The notes beneath the pieces were generated by a model. It did not search any database, was not told where the DNA came from, and worked only from the letters and a program-made list of their open reading frames with translations. DNA of 64,000 bases. Origin: Rossellomorea aquimaris. Lineage in GTDB: Bacteria > Bacillota > Bacilli > Bacillales > Bacillaceae_B. A program made the translations under genes and the position numbers. The stretch is taken from positions 124,001 to 188,000 of the forward strand of contig NZ_JAIVAT010000009.1 in NCBI RefSeq assembly GCF_020172085.1, read 5' to 3'. This document shows positions 18,447 through 28,256 of this stretch, in pieces (within the stretch, counting starts at the first letter, position 1; each line of letters begins with the position of its first letter).

Positions 18447-19057
18447 TATCCCACCATCCCTAATAAGTACACGCTTGTGAACACGAAGATCCAGACAAAG
18501 TCAAGAAAGTGCCAATACAAGCTTGATACAAATAGTTTTTTAGCGGTATCAGGATTCAATCCCCGTTTCTTCACTTGGAGCATCACAAGGATGATCCATA
18601 AGATCCCTACTGATACGTGTAGACCGTGCGTTCCTGTCAGTAAATAGAAGGATGACCAGAATGAGTTTGTCGTCATCGCTGCTCCTTCATGGATCAAATG
18701 GACGAATTCCGTGATTTCCATGTAGAGAAATCCTAATCCGAATAATAAAGTGATAATCAGCCAAACCATCATGGATTTGACGTTTCTTTTTCTTAATTCA
18801 TTTATTGATAAACCAGACGTGAAACTACTGATCAACAGTAGTAATGTCATGATGATCGTATTCTTCATGTCAAACACTTCACTTGGAAGCGGGCCACCCA
18901 TCGTACCGGTCTTCAGAGCAAAGAACGTTGCGAAAATAGTGGCGAATAATGCAATTTCCGCTCCAAGGAAAACCCAGAATCCGAAAATATTCAGTTTACC
19001 GATATCAGATTGATATTCAAGCGGCGCGTTTGGATCTATATTCGTACTATGTGCCAT
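18446..19057 (-). CDS. qoxC: Cytochrome aa3 quinol oxidase subunit III
   Basis: This 203-residue membrane protein has five transmembrane helices and family blocks KLNIFGFWVFLGAE and GTHGLHVSVGILW. It is part of the proton-pumping terminal oxidase that oxidises menaquinol. A GTG at 19063 overlaps the qoxB stop, but GGGAGG lies seven bases before ATG 19057, which I prefer as the start. Confidence 0.95.
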   Translation of the reverse strand: MAHSTNIDPNAPLEYQSDIGKLNIFGFWVFLGAEIALFATIFATFFALKTGTMGGPLPSEVFDMKNTIIMTLLLLISSFTSGLSINELRKRNVKSMMVWLIITLLFGLGFLYMEITEFVHLIHEGAAMTTNSFWSSFYLLTGTHGLHVSVGILWIILVMLQVKKRGLNPDTAKKLFVSSLYWHFLDFVWIFVFTSVYLLGMVG

Positions 19058-19059
19058 GC

Positions 19060-21021
19060 TCACGCCTCCCTCTTATACGGATTTTCCGTTTTTTCGATTT
19101 CTTCTACGCTGACATAATATCCTTCATCCTGCTTATGGGACATAAATGAACGGAATGCCATGCATCCGAAAATACCGACTAATGCCAGAATAGCCATCCA
19201 GAACAATTCGAACACTAAACCAAATCCTGCGACGAAGAAAAGCGCGGACATGATGAAAGGTGTCCCGGCATTGCTTGGCATATGGATCGGTTGGTATTCA
19301 AAGTTATCAGGAACCATCTTTCTTCCTTCTTGCTTCATATCATAAAATGCATCATGACTCTTCACTTCAGGAACATTTGCAAAGTTATAATGAGGCGGGA
19401 TTGCTGAACTTGTTGCCCATTCAAGGGTACGTCCATCCCACGCGTCACCTGTTGTTTCTCTCTCAGCAAAACGGTAGCTGTAATAGATACCATAAACGAG
19501 TACCATGAATCCTACTCCCATTCCGAAAGCTCCGACAGAAGAGATTACATTCAATGCTGTCCAGCCATCTTCAGGACCGTACGTGTATACACGTCTTGGC
19601 ATACCTGCAAATCCTAATACGAACTGAGGTAAGAAACAAAGATTGAATCCGATGGAGAATAACCAGAAAGCCCATCGTCCGATTCGTTCATTCATCTTAT
19701 GACCAAACATTTTAGGATACCAGTAGGCAAGTCCCGCGAAGCAGGCAAATACAACACCGGCAATCAATGTGTAATGGAAGTGAGCAACCAGGAAGTAGTT
19801 ATTGTGATATTGGAAGTCGGCCGCAGCCATCCCAAGCATAACCCCTGTCACCCCACCGATCAGAAATGTCGGGATGAACGCAACAGACCATAACATCGGT
19901 ACAGTAAATTCGATCTTACCTTTAAATAGGGTACCTAACCAGTTGAATATCTTGATTCCCGTCGGAATGGCAATCGCCATCGTTGAAATCGAGAATACAC
20001 TGTTCACTGCTGCACTTCCACCCATCGTAAAGAAGTGATGGACCCATACAACGAAGCTTAGTCCAGAAATGGCAACAAGTGAGATAATCATAGATTTATA
20101 GCCAAATAGTGTTTTTCTTGCAAATGTAGCAATGATCTCTGAGAAAATACCGAAGGCCGGCAATATAACAATATATACTTCCGGATGCCCCCATAGCCAG
20201 AAAAGGTTTGACCAAAGCATCGGGTTACCACCATCCGTCAGTGTGAAGAAGTGGGAACCGAAGATACGGTCAAATGTCATTAATGCTAATGTGACAGTCA
20301 AGATCGGGAATGCGAATACGATGATGAATGCCGTGATCAACGTTGTCCATGTGAACATAGGCATGCGAAGAAGCGTCATGCCAGGTGCACGCATCTTAAT
20401 AATGGTAACGACAAAGTTAATACCGGTCAGTAACGTACCGATACCCGATATCTGTAATCCCAGAAGGTAATAGTTGATACCCGGTCCTGGGCTTCCTTCA
20501 ATCGCAAGTGGTGCGTAGTTCGTCCAACCTGCATTCGGAGATCCACCGAATACGAAAGAAATATTGAAAAGGATTGCCCCGAACATGAATGACCAGAAAC
20601 TCAAGTTATTCAAGTAAGGGAATGCTACGTCCCTTGCACCAATTTGCAAAGGAACGACAACGTTCATCAATCCAAGTAAGAACGGCATCGCCATGAATAA
20701 GATCATGATCGTACCGTGAGTCGTAAAGATTTCATTGTAGTGCTCAGATGTCAAAAATGAGTTATTCGGCACCGTCAATTGTGCCCTCATCAAGAGTGCA
20801 TCGACTCCTCCACGGAAAAGCATGACAAGTGCTGCAAGGATATACATAATCCCGATTTTTTTATGATCAACGCTAGTGATCCAGTCGTTCCATAGCCATT
20901 TCCACTTTTTAAAGTAAGTGAGGACTGCAACGATTCCGATTACGGTGAAAACGATCGAAATGTTGGCTCCTATGATCAACGGATCGTTGAGGATAAGATT
21001 ATCCTTTATAAAATCAAACAT
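19060..21021 (-). CDS. qoxB: Cytochrome aa3 quinol oxidase subunit I
   Basis: This is the catalytic subunit (653 residues) carrying the low-spin haem and the haem-CuB centre where oxygen is reduced. The haem-copper signature [19 protein letters not shown] carries the CuB His and cross-linked Tyr region; WVHHFFT supplies two further CuB histidines, and HFHYTLI near residue 415 carries haem-ligand histidines. About fifteen transmembrane helices are evident. ATG follows AAAGGAGG. The gene lies 16 bp after qoxA and runs into qoxC. Confidence 0.97.
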   Translation of the reverse strand: MFDFIKDNLILNDPLIIGANISIVFTVIGIVAVLTYFKKWKWLWNDWITSVDHKKIGIMYILAALVMLFRGGVDALLMRAQLTVPNNSFLTSEHYNEIFTTHGTIMILFMAMPFLLGLMNVVVPLQIGARDVAFPYLNNLSFWSFMFGAILFNISFVFGGSPNAGWTNYAPLAIEGSPGPGINYYLLGLQISGIGTLLTGINFVVTIIKMRAPGMTLLRMPMFTWTTLITAFIIVFAFPILTVTLALMTFDRIFGSHFFTLTDGGNPMLWSNLFWLWGHPEVYIVILPAFGIFSEIIATFARKTLFGYKSMIISLVAISGLSFVVWVHHFFTMGGSAAVNSVFSISTMAIAIPTGIKIFNWLGTLFKGKIEFTVPMLWSVAFIPTFLIGGVTGVMLGMAAADFQYHNNYFLVAHFHYTLIAGVVFACFAGLAYWYPKMFGHKMNERIGRWAFWLFSIGFNLCFLPQFVLGFAGMPRRVYTYGPEDGWTALNVISSVGAFGMGVGFMVLVYGIYYSYRFAERETTGDAWDGRTLEWATSSAIPPHYNFANVPEVKSHDAFYDMKQEGRKMVPDNFEYQPIHMPSNAGTPFIMSALFFVAGFGLVFELFWMAILALVGIFGCMAFRSFMSHKQDEGYYVSVEEIEKTENPYKREA

Positions 21022-21037
21022 TTAAAGTCCTCCTTTC

Positions 21038-22075
21038 TTAGTGCTCATGACTGCCATGATCTTCATGGTCGTCTTCTTCTTTTTTCTTCATATCATCATG
21101 ATCCATGTTTTCGTGATCTTCCATATCATCATGACCGTCCATATGCATATTACCGTGAACAGACATAGCATCCTTATCCGCTCCACCAACTGTGGTATCA
21201 AGTCCGAATTTCTGACGGATGGCCATGGCATACTCAGAGTTCTTCCCATGATCGACAAATGCCAAGTGAGTGGAAGAAAACGTCATCTTATCCACTGTTT
21301 CAGGAAGCATGAGTTTTTCATACGTTTCTTCCGTCAATTTCGGTTCATTCGATTGAGCATCTTTAACCCAATCTTCATATTTATCTTCTTTTAACGCAAC
21401 GAAATCAAACGTTTGGTGCGTCATGCCTTCACCCGTGAAGTTTGAGTTTCTTCCATCGTACGTACCTGGTTCATCAGCCTGTAAATACAAGTCATTGACC
21501 ATACCTGGCATTCCATAAATCTGTCCGCCTATTTGCGGTACCCAGAATGATGCCATGGAATCTGCTGCTGTTACTTTGAAGAGAATTGGATGATCCTCAG
21601 GAACGTTGACATAGTTCACCGTTTCGATTCCTTCTTCAGGGTAGCTGAAGATCCATTTCCAATCGACTGCCGTCGCATGAATCACAATCGGATCCTTATG
21701 GGCGGTCGCTTTCGGTGCCTCTCTTAATTCATAAAGGGCTTTTGTATTCGGAATGGATAATGCGATGACAATCAGGACGGGAATGAGTGTCCAAATGATC
21801 TCCAGGAATGTACTTCCGTGCATATCCGGCTTATAATCACTATTCTTTTTACTGCTTCGATACTTGAACAAGATGATCGTAAAGAAACCAAGAACAACAA
21901 CCATAATCGCAATCATATAGTATATTGATAACATAATCAGATCTTTTTGGACGGCTCCAACCGGTCCTTTAGGATCTAGAAGGATTAATTCGCTATCCGT
22001 ACTGAATATAATGATGAAAAATAACGAAATTAGACTTATTAAAACAATTAAATACGGTTTAAATTTATTAAACAA
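21038..22075 (-). CDS. qoxA: Cytochrome aa3 quinol oxidase subunit II
   Basis: This 345-residue subunit has an N-terminal hydrophobic helix, a second helix (about 47-70), a third near residues 93-108, and a cupredoxin-like extracellular domain without the CuA ligand set, as expected for a quinol oxidase. LLDPKGPVG and DWKWIFSYPEEGI are QoxA hallmarks. The start is TTG at 22075 after AAGGTGAT. Two oddities: the Bacillus subtilis protein is a lipoprotein, but no cysteine is present near the signal region here (FSTDSELILLDP); and the last 40 residues are very rich in His, Asp, Glu and Met, a possible metal-binding tail. First gene of the qox operon. Confidence 0.94.
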   Translation of the reverse strand: MFNKFKPYLIVLISLISLFFIIIFSTDSELILLDPKGPVGAVQKDLIMLSIYYMIAIMVVVLGFFTIILFKYRSSKKNSDYKPDMHGSTFLEIIWTLIPVLIVIALSIPNTKALYELREAPKATAHKDPIVIHATAVDWKWIFSYPEEGIETVNYVNVPEDHPILFKVTAADSMASFWVPQIGGQIYGMPGMVNDLYLQADEPGTYDGRNSNFTGEGMTHQTFDFVALKEDKYEDWVKDAQSNEPKLTEETYEKLMLPETVDKMTFSSTHLAFVDHGKNSEYAMAIRQKFGLDTTVGGADKDAMSVHGNMHMDGHDDMEDHENMDHDDMKKKEEDDHEDHGSHEH

Positions 22076-22237
22076 AAGAAATCACCTTCCTTTATGTAGA
22101 ATTTACTCTCGTAGACCTATACTATCAAATTCTCTAAACAGGTACCCTTAATAACTGTACTTTTAAACAGATTTTCGAAATTTCGACGCATTTTATTCAC
22201 AGAACGGTAACAATGTTGGAAAGAATTTCTCAAGGGA
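22076..22237. other. Leader/promoter region of qoxA
   Basis: This 162-bp stretch holds the ribosome site of qoxA and presumably its promoter. Several AT-rich candidates exist but none has both boxes at good spacing. No gene is seen. Confidence 0.35.
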
Positions 22238-22280
22238 CAAAAAAATAACTCTCAAAGTTATCTGAGAATAACGTTGAGAG
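22238..22280 (-). terminator. Terminator of the copper operon
   Basis: The stem CTCTCAAAGTTAT/ATAACGTTGAGAG (22249-22261 with 22268-22280, one mismatch) is followed on the minus strand by TTATTTTTTTG. It lies 113 bp beyond the glutaredoxin-like gene. Confidence 0.75.
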
Positions 22281-22392
22281 CGTTTTATAGGTTGATTATT
22301 AAGAATATTACTAACCATTTTTCATGAAATGTGAACAGATATCGAAAAGCTTCCACCTTCATAGAACTATGTCAGAAAAACAAAATATGAAT

Positions 22393-22674
22393 TTAATTCA
22401 ACCTCAATAATTGATTGATTTCCTCTTTATTATTTTCAAATCCGATAAAATTCTTAACAAGCTTTTTCTTCCCGAACAGACCTTTCTCGTAAAAGGCAAA
22501 GGATGGGACGATCCTTGAACCCGAAATCTCTTTGAGTTCTCTTTCATACCCTTCCTCTTCCCCTACGTTCTTATGAACATAGTCGATCTTCTGTTCATTT
22601 AAATACTCTTTTGCCGCTTGGCAATCGGAACAGGTGGGCCGGGTATAAAGCTCTAATGTCAGATCATTACTCAT
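22393..22674 (-). CDS. Glutaredoxin-like thioredoxin-fold protein
   Basis: This 93-residue thioredoxin-fold protein has the redox motif CSDC in LYTRPTCSDCQAAKEYL and the cis-proline region RIVPSFAF. It lies 28 bp downstream of copA in the same direction with no terminator between, so it is probably co-transcribed with the copper genes. A role in protecting thiols or handling Cu(I) is plausible from context only. Confidence 0.85.
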   Translation of the reverse strand: MSNDLTLELYTRPTCSDCQAAKEYLNEQKIDYVHKNVGEEEGYERELKEISGSRIVPSFAFYEKGLFGKKKLVKNFIGFENNKEEINQLLRLN

Positions 22675-22702
22675 CTTGTCGGTCAGCTCCTTTCGTAAAG
22701 AA

Positions 22703-25159
22703 CTACACCCAAGAAGGTTTAAAACCTTTTAGGCGCAGGGCGTTCAAGAGGACGGATACGGAACTGAAGCTCATGGCGGCTCCGGCGATCATCGGGTTAA
22801 GCAACGGCCCGCCGAACAGGTGCAAGATTCCCATCGCAACGGGAATGCCAAGGATGTTATAACCAAACGCCCAGAAAAGGTTCTGTTTGATGTTCCGTAT
22901 GGTTGCTTTGCTTAATTCGACGGCTGTCGGTACGTCCATAAGGTCACTTCTCATCAGGACGATGTCCGCCGACTCCATGGCCACATCCGTGCCGGAACCG
23001 ATGGCAATCCCAATATCCGCTTGCGCAAGGGCCGGAGCGTCGTTGATTCCGTCTCCGACCATCGCCACTTTCCTGCCGCCTTCTTGAAGCTTCTTGACTT
23101 CATTTGCTTTATCTTCCGGCAGGACTTCACTGAGGACAGTGTCAATACCGACTTTTTTCGCGATGGCTTCTGCCGTCCGTTTATTATCTCCCGTGATCAT
23201 GGCCACTTGGAGTCCCATTTTGTGAAGCTTTTCAATCGCTTGAAAACTTGTTTCTTTCACCGTATCGGCGACTGCAATGATGCCGGCGATTTTCTCTTCA
23301 ATGGCGATGTACATCGGTGTTTTACCCTCGGCAGCCAACCGGTCCGATACTTCTGCCAATTCACCGATTTCGACGTCATTTTCATCCATCAACTTGCGGT
23401 TTCCAAGTAAAAGATCATCTCCATCGACCGTCACTTCGATTCCCTGGCCTGTAATGGCATCAAAGAAGTCCGTCTTACGGAGGGTGAGCCCTCTTTCCTC
23501 TGCTTCCCTGACAATCGCTTCTCCAAGGGGATGCTCTGATCCCTTTTCAGCTGAAGCGGCAAGTATCAGGAGTTCTTCTTCTGAAATGGATTCTGATGTT
23601 ACGATATCCGTCACCACAGGCTTTCCTTCTGTGATGGTGCCTGTTTTATCAAACACGATGGTGTCTATTTTATGCGTTGTTTCAAGGGCGCCACCACTTT
23701 TTATGAGGACACCATTTTCTGCACCCTTCCCGGTACCGACCATGATGGCGGTAGGCGTCGCAAGCCCTAGCGCGCAAGGACAAGCAATGACGAGAATCGA
23801 AATGGCAATCGTAAAGGCAAAGAGCCCTGACTCCCCTGCAATATACCAGGCGACGCCAGATAGAATGGCAAGAACAATGACGATAGGAACAAAATACCCT
23901 GAAATGATATCCGCCATTTTGGCGATCGGGGCTTTTGAGCCTTGAGCCTCTTCCACCAACTTGATGATTTGCGATAATGCCGTATCCTTCCCAACTTTGG
24001 TTGCCTCGTATCGGATGGTACCATTTTTATTGATGCTTGCACCGATTACGTTCGACCCACTGGTTTTCTCAACCGGGATACTTTCCCCTGTCAGCATCGC
24101 CTCATCGACAGATGTCTTCCCTTCAGTCACCACACCGTCCACTGGGATTTTTTCACCAGGCTTTACGATGATGATGTCTCCGACTGCCACTTCTTCGACT
24201 GAAATCTCGACTTCTTCCCCATCTCTTACGACAGTCGCTGTTTTTGGGGCGAGCCCCATCAGCTTCTTGATGGCTTCAGACGTTTTCCCTTTCGAAAGAG
24301 CCTCAAAATATTTCCCCAAGGTAATAAGAGTGAGGATGACGGCTGCCGATTCGAAATAGAGGTTCTGCGCATACCCTTCACTGCCTGCTATGATCATGAT
24401 GGTAGCGAATAAGCTGTAAAAAAAGGCCGCCCCGGTCCCCAATGCAACCAGTGAATCCATGTTGGGGTGGCGTTTGACAAGTGTCTTGAACCCTACGCTG
24501 AAGAAAGGTTTTCCCATCATCATGACAGGAATCGTAAGAACCAATTGAAGTAATGCAAATCCAGACGGGTTAATCATCGGATCGATGGCCTCTGGTAGAG
24601 GCATCCCGAACATATGCCCCATGGAAACCAGCAGCAGGGGCACTGTGAAGACTGCTGAAACCCAAAAGCGTTTCCACATCGTCTTGATGTGCAGCTCTTT
24701 CTTATCCCTGTCTTCATCCACTGTATCTTCTTCATCAGCGTCCTCGTGCGCTTCGTACCCGGCATCTGAGACCGCACCCTTGATATCGGACACGGTGACG
24801 ACGGCAGGATCGTATTCAATCATCAGTTTCTCTGTTGCCATATTGACACTAGCTTCCTTGACTCCATCGAGCTTTCTTGTTGCCTTTTCCACCGATTGCA
24901 CACAGGATGCACAGGTCATGCCCGTCACGCTGAATGTTTTCTTTTCCATTTCCGTGACTGCTTTATAGCCTGCGTCATCCACGGCTTTCTTGATCTCTTC
25001 AAGTGAGAGTTCATTTTCATCATAGGTAATATTCAGTTTCTCCGTTGCAAGGTTTACGCTTGCCTGCTGCACTCCATCCAACTTCTTTGTTGCTTTCTCT
25101 ACAGCCTGAGAACATGACGCACAAGTCATCCCTTCAATACTTACTGTTTTTTCCGTCAT
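22703..25159 (-). CDS. copA: Copper-exporting P1B-type ATPase
   Basis: This 818-residue membrane pump exports Cu(I) using ATP. Two N-terminal heavy-metal domains each carry GMTCASC (Cys13/16 and Cys83/86). The transmembrane metal site is CPC at 460-462. The phosphorylated Asp504 lies in [10 protein letters not shown], followed by [10 protein letters not shown] and [10 protein letters not shown] in the ATP-binding domain. A longer frame starting at a GTG would include the ribosome site; ATG 25159 follows AAAGGTGG and is preferred. It is the third gene of copY-copZ-copA. Confidence 0.97.
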   Translation of the reverse strand: MTEKTVSIEGMTCASCSQAVEKATKKLDGVQQASVNLATEKLNITYDENELSLEEIKKAVDDAGYKAVTEMEKKTFSVTGMTCASCVQSVEKATRKLDGVKEASVNMATEKLMIEYDPAVVTVSDIKGAVSDAGYEAHEDADEEDTVDEDRDKKELHIKTMWKRFWVSAVFTVPLLLVSMGHMFGMPLPEAIDPMINPSGFALLQLVLTIPVMMMGKPFFSVGFKTLVKRHPNMDSLVALGTGAAFFYSLFATIMIIAGSEGYAQNLYFESAAVILTLITLGKYFEALSKGKTSEAIKKLMGLAPKTATVVRDGEEVEISVEEVAVGDIIIVKPGEKIPVDGVVTEGKTSVDEAMLTGESIPVEKTSGSNVIGASINKNGTIRYEATKVGKDTALSQIIKLVEEAQGSKAPIAKMADIISGYFVPIVIVLAILSGVAWYIAGESGLFAFTIAISILVIACPCALGLATPTAIMVGTGKGAENGVLIKSGGALETTHKIDTIVFDKTGTITEGKPVVTDIVTSESISEEELLILAASAEKGSEHPLGEAIVREAEERGLTLRKTDFFDAITGQGIEVTVDGDDLLLGNRKLMDENDVEIGELAEVSDRLAAEGKTPMYIAIEEKIAGIIAVADTVKETSFQAIEKLHKMGLQVAMITGDNKRTAEAIAKKVGIDTVLSEVLPEDKANEVKKLQEGGRKVAMVGDGINDAPALAQADIGIAIGSGTDVAMESADIVLMRSDLMDVPTAVELSKATIRNIKQNLFWAFGYNILGIPVAMGILHLFGGPLLNPMIAGAAMSFSSVSVLLNALRLKGFKPSWV

Positions 25160-25173
25160 TATGCTAACCACCT

Positions 25174-25389
25174 TTATTTCGCTGGTTCTGTTTCGTACCC
25201 CGCATCAGACACCGCTTTACTTAAGCTGTCTGGTGTTTGCTTCGTTTCGTCATACTTCACTTTTGCCGCTCCATTTTCCAAATCCACTTTCGCTTTTTCC
25301 ACACCGTCCAGTTCATTCAATACGCCTTCTACCTTTTTCACACAGTTTCCACATGTCATTCCTGATACGTTCAATAATGTTTTTTCCAT
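25174..25389 (-). CDS. copZ: Copper chaperone CopZ
   Basis: This 71-residue cytoplasmic heavy-metal-associated domain has the Cu(I) site GMTCGNC (residues 10-16). It delivers Cu(I) to CopA and, in CopY systems, to the repressor. ATG follows AAGGAGTG. It lies 22 bp after copY and 14 bp before the copA start. Confidence 0.96.
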   Translation of the reverse strand: MEKTLLNVSGMTCGNCVKKVEGVLNELDGVEKAKVDLENGAAKVKYDETKQTPDSLSKAVSDAGYETEPAK

Positions 25390-25411
25390 TGTTCAACACT
25401 CCTTGGTTTTT

Positions 25412-25873
25412 TTAATGTTGGCAGTTCATGTCGTGATCTTTTTTGCAGGTACACTGCCCGGGTACGCAATTGCATGCGATGTAGTCGACCGCATCCTGTT
25501 TCTTCTTCTTTAAAGCTGCTTCCAGCAATGTAATGTCATCATGACTCAGCGTTGCTTCTTCGATCAGATCGGCAATCGTCTTTCCGACTGCCCTGCTGCA
25601 TAAATGAGTGAATAAACCTGACTTCAGTGTTTTTAGGCTTTCCTCCTCACTGACTCCTGCCCTGTAGATGAACCGGTTGCCGATTTTCTCGGTTGTCAGC
25701 ATCCCTTTTTTGACCAGACGGCCAATAAAGGTTTTGGTTGTTGCAGGCTTCCACTCCCGCTTTTCCTGCAGCACGGAACTTATCTCCTTACTGGTCACTT
25801 CTTTAAGCGTCCAGACCACTCTCATGACTTCCCATTCAGAATCCGTGATTTCCGGTTTTTCTTCTTCAGGCAA
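25412..25873 (-). CDS. copY: CopY-type copper-responsive repressor (BlaI/MecI/CopY family)
   Basis: This 153-residue repressor has an N-terminal winged helix of the BlaI/MecI family (ITDSEWEVMRVVW, then ATTKTFIGRLVKKGML). Its C-terminus has CNCVPGQCTC, the CxCx4CxC motif that holds Zn or Cu(I) in CopY. TTG at 25873 is the start, seven bases after GGAGG. Two TACANNTGTA cop boxes lie directly upstream, so it controls its own operon. CopY is best known from enterococci and streptococci; copZA in Bacillus subtilis is controlled by CsoR, so its presence here is notable. No CsoR gene is visible in the window. Confidence 0.92.
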   Translation of the reverse strand: MPEEEKPEITDSEWEVMRVVWTLKEVTSKEISSVLQEKREWKPATTKTFIGRLVKKGMLTTEKIGNRFIYRAGVSEEESLKTLKSGLFTHLCSRAVGKTIADLIEEATLSHDDITLLEAALKKKKQDAVDYIACNCVPGQCTCKKDHDMNCQH

Positions 25874-25892
25874 TGATATCCCTCCTTCCGTT

Positions 25893-25902
25893 TACAAATG
25901 TA
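25893..25902. promoter_or_regulatory. Cop box 1 (proximal)
   Basis: TACAAATGTA matches the CopY operator TACANNTGTA. It is part of a repeated 20-bp block, TTTACAANTGTAATCGATTT. Confidence 0.85.
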
Positions 25903-25918
25903 ATCGATTTATATTTAT

Positions 25919-25947
25919 AGTTTACAACTGTAATCGATTTTGGTCAA
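25919..25947 (-). promoter_or_regulatory. SigA promoter of the copYZA operon
   Basis: On the minus strand TTGACC (25942-25947) and TAAACT (25919-25924) are 17 bp apart. The distal cop box lies in the spacer and the proximal one just downstream. Confidence 0.7.
25923..25932. promoter_or_regulatory. Cop box 2 (distal)
   Basis: TACAACTGTA matches the CopY operator and lies exactly 30 bp (about three helical turns) from the proximal box, inside the promoter spacer. Confidence 0.85.
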
Positions 25948-26028
25948 CTGATTGATTTGTACATATGTCTTAATGATTTTAGTCTGTACTACTTAGGATA
26001 TGGTATAAATTTATTTCCCTTTTTAATG

Positions 26029-26084
26029 AATAAATGAAGAAAGAGATGGCCTTTGAAACAGGATCATCTCTTTCTTCATTTATT
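26029..26084. terminator. Long perfect hairpin after the copper-storage gene
   Basis: The perfect 20-bp arms (26029-26048 and 26065-26084) enclose a 16-nt loop, 19 bp after the gene's stop. On the minus strand the stem itself ends U-rich but no separate T-tract follows, so termination is likely but not classical. Confidence 0.5.
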
Positions 26085-26102
26085 CAACATAATATCGTTC
26101 AC

Positions 26103-26429
26103 TCAGGCGATTTTCTTACATTCTTCTGCACAATTGAAGCAAGCATCGGCACATTTCTGGCAGTGATCATGATCATGTTTCTTACATTCTTCCCCACATG
26201 TTTCACAAATCTTCGCACACACTTGGGCGAGTTCCGCTGCAAATGGTGTTCCCCTTACTAAAGATTGTTCTAAGTATGCACATATATCCGCACATTCGCG
26301 GTCCAAACGGATACACTCTTTCATCATATTGATGTCTTCTTCCTTTAGACAAGCATCATAACAGTGGTTACACGCTTCCATACATTCATGCAGTGCTTGG
26401 ATGGCAGATTGGTACTTTTCATGTGACAT
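26103..26429 (-). CDS. Cys-rich four-helix copper-storage protein (Csp3-like, DUF326)
   Basis: This 108-residue protein has 16 cysteines, most in CxxxC or CxxC spacing along predicted helices (CMEACNHCYDAC, CIRLDRECADIC, CAKICETCGEEC, CQKCADACFNCAEEC), plus histidines in KHDHDHC. That is the pattern of Csp3 proteins, which store many Cu(I) ions in the lumen of a four-helix bundle. There is no signal peptide, so it is cytosolic. ATG follows AAGGAGG. It lies 230 bp upstream of copY in the same direction but has no cop box of its own that I can see, so its control may differ from the copYZA operon. Confidence 0.9.
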   Translation of the reverse strand: MSHEKYQSAIQALHECMEACNHCYDACLKEEDINMMKECIRLDRECADICAYLEQSLVRGTPFAAELAQVCAKICETCGEECKKHDHDHCQKCADACFNCAEECKKIA

Positions 26430-26638
26430 ATGATCTTCCTCCTTAAAATTGTTGGTTACTACAACATTACTATATCCAGTTCAAATGGCATTAAACGGAA
26501 AAATTACTATTTTTTCTTTTTTGTCAGGTTTATTTTGATTTGCATGGAATCTGCATAAACACAGGGATACATAGAGAATTTAACGTGAAGATAATGCTAG
26601 AGGAGGCTGTGACATTACTAATCACTCCTTGTATCACC

Positions 26639-26772
26639 GCTGTTGATTTCCGTGCAAGACTTCGCTTTCCTCGGGCGGAAGGCGAGCCTCCTCGTCGCTA
26701 CCGCTCCTGCGGGGTCTCACCTATTCCGCTTTTCCCGCAGGAGTCTTCGTCTTGCACTCCAATAAACAGCTA
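26639..26772. repeat. Dispersed palindromic element, copy 1
   Basis: This GC-rich element has inverted ends (GTGCAAGAC against GTCTTGCAC) and an internal core GAGCCTCCTCG...GGGGTCTCACCT..CCGC, ..CCCGCAGGAGTC. The same core recurs at 43348-43475 and, diverged, at 56840-56965. No open reading frame of its own is convincing. Confidence 0.75.
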
Positions 26773-26805
26773 GAACCTGCAAATTACCCTTTTGGTGTTT
26801 TTTGA

Positions 26806-26871
26806 AAAAAAAATAAAAAAATCCGAACGCATTCGTTTATCATCACAAATTTATGAATCATCGTTCGGATT
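26806..26871 (-). terminator. Terminator after the permease gene
   Basis: The stem AATCCGAACG/CGTTCGGATT (26820-26829 with 26862-26871) is followed on the minus strand by a run of T (TTTTTTATTTTTTTT). It lies about 50 bp beyond the permease stop. Confidence 0.82.
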
Positions 26872-26923
26872 TTGCATCGGCTAAAACACTTTTGTTCCAG
26901 CTTTTTTGTGGATTAATGTCCTA

Positions 26924-28105
26924 TTAAAAAATGAATATGATGGTTCCTACTAGTAAATAGAGCATGCATATATACGTCACAATCGTCTTGAACTTCGAAT
27001 CTCCCTCCATCATCATCATATGTGAGTGGGCATCGGATTCTTTGAATAATTTATTTAAGTAGATGGACACACCTGCCACCACCACAAAGACGATATTCAA
27101 CCAGAACGTATAATCAATCTTAAACGGATCTTCGTTCATGACCTGCTTGGCATCTTCAGGAAGAAGTCCCATGGCTGTAAAGCCGTAGTGCATGCCAAGC
27201 GCTGTTAAAATAATGGATACGTAAAAAACTCCCGCAATATATAGGGCCGTTTTTAATCCGTAATATTTTTTATGAACCGCAATAATGGGTGGGACGACTA
27301 GATCTGAATAAATAAATGCCATGATTCCTGCGAAAGCTACCCCACTGGAAGCAAGTATCGTGGAAATCGGAATATTCCCCATCGATCCGATAAAGGTCAA
27401 CATCGCTACCAACGGCCCTATGATGGCGTTCTCCAACACCTTTAAGAATGAGTCCGGCTGATCTGCCAGAAAGAAGCTTTTCCACGTGTCTTCCGATACA
27501 AAGGTTGCCATCATCCCGGCAATCGTAAAACCGATCGTGATTTCCTTCCACACCATCTTCCAGTTCATGACGAATTCATGACCCACCTGGAGCCAGCCTT
27601 CTTTAGACCTTATCTTCTCTTTCCAATCGAACTCCTCATTTTCATCATCTTCATCCTCAACACGTTCTCTCGCTTCTTCCACTAATTTTTCCGGGAAAGT
27701 GAGATTCACTAAAACCCACGTAACCAAAATCAGTGCAATACCTCCGACCATCTCGGCCACAACGAACTGCCAACCAAGGAAGATGTAAATAAGGATACCC
27801 AATTCAATCACCAGGTTGGTAGAAGCAAACAAAAAGGCAAGGGTCGGAATAAAATGAGCGCCCTTCTTAAATAAATTTCTCCCTGCCGCAAGTGCCGCAA
27901 ACGAACAGGATGAACTAATCGCCCCAAACAGCGAGGATAAACCAACGGATTTCAAGCTGGCATTCCCCATATGCTTCACCATCTTATCCTTTTGGACAAA
28001 TGCCTGGATCATGGAGCTGATCAAGTACCCCAGTACAAAGGCCCATCCTGATTTCCAAAAGTACCCCAGGGAGGTCTTGGCTGATTCGCCGATTAGATCT
28101 AACAA
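26924..28105 (-). CDS. Permease of the YraQ/UPF0718 (COG0701) family
   Basis: This 393-residue integral membrane protein has about eight to ten helices in two halves, separated by an acidic cytoplasmic loop (VEDEDDENEEFDWKEK, near residues 190-205). The segment GAISSSCSFAALAAGR with a serine-rich/Cys helix and the GIMAFIYSDLVVPP block are typical of this permease family, whose members include ArsP-type exporters. Substrate cannot be assigned. TTG at 28105 is the start, seven bases after GGAGA. It follows the copper genes but is separated from them by a repeat and a terminator, so co-regulation is not indicated. Confidence 0.85.
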   Translation of the reverse strand: MLDLIGESAKTSLGYFWKSGWAFVLGYLISSMIQAFVQKDKMVKHMGNASLKSVGLSSLFGAISSSCSFAALAAGRNLFKKGAHFIPTLAFLFASTNLVIELGILIYIFLGWQFVVAEMVGGIALILVTWVLVNLTFPEKLVEEARERVEDEDDENEEFDWKEKIRSKEGWLQVGHEFVMNWKMVWKEITIGFTIAGMMATFVSEDTWKSFFLADQPDSFLKVLENAIIGPLVAMLTFIGSMGNIPISTILASSGVAFAGIMAFIYSDLVVPPIIAVHKKYYGLKTALYIAGVFYVSIILTALGMHYGFTAMGLLPEDAKQVMNEDPFKIDYTFWLNIVFVVVAGVSIYLNKLFKESDAHSHMMMMEGDSKFKTIVTYICMLYLLVGTIIFIF

Positions 28106-28256
28106 AGAATCATCTCCTTCAATTATGTATGTGTAAATACATTACCCGTTATATGTGCAAATATGATGCAAAAAGGAAATTTAAGAGGGTTAGAAATAAA
28201 TTAAAAAGAGGAATAGTACAAATGGTATATAAATTATCATATAGGAGTTGTTTATT

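Noticed and set aside
22076..22237. Possible riboswitch in the qoxA leader
   Set aside because: No conserved riboswitch core could be recognised and no terminator/antiterminator pair is present for this gene.
26034..26261. 75-codon plus-strand frame antisense to the copper-storage gene
   Set aside because: It begins in the 20-bp hairpin and shadows the Cys-rich gene, whose composition and ribosome site are convincing.
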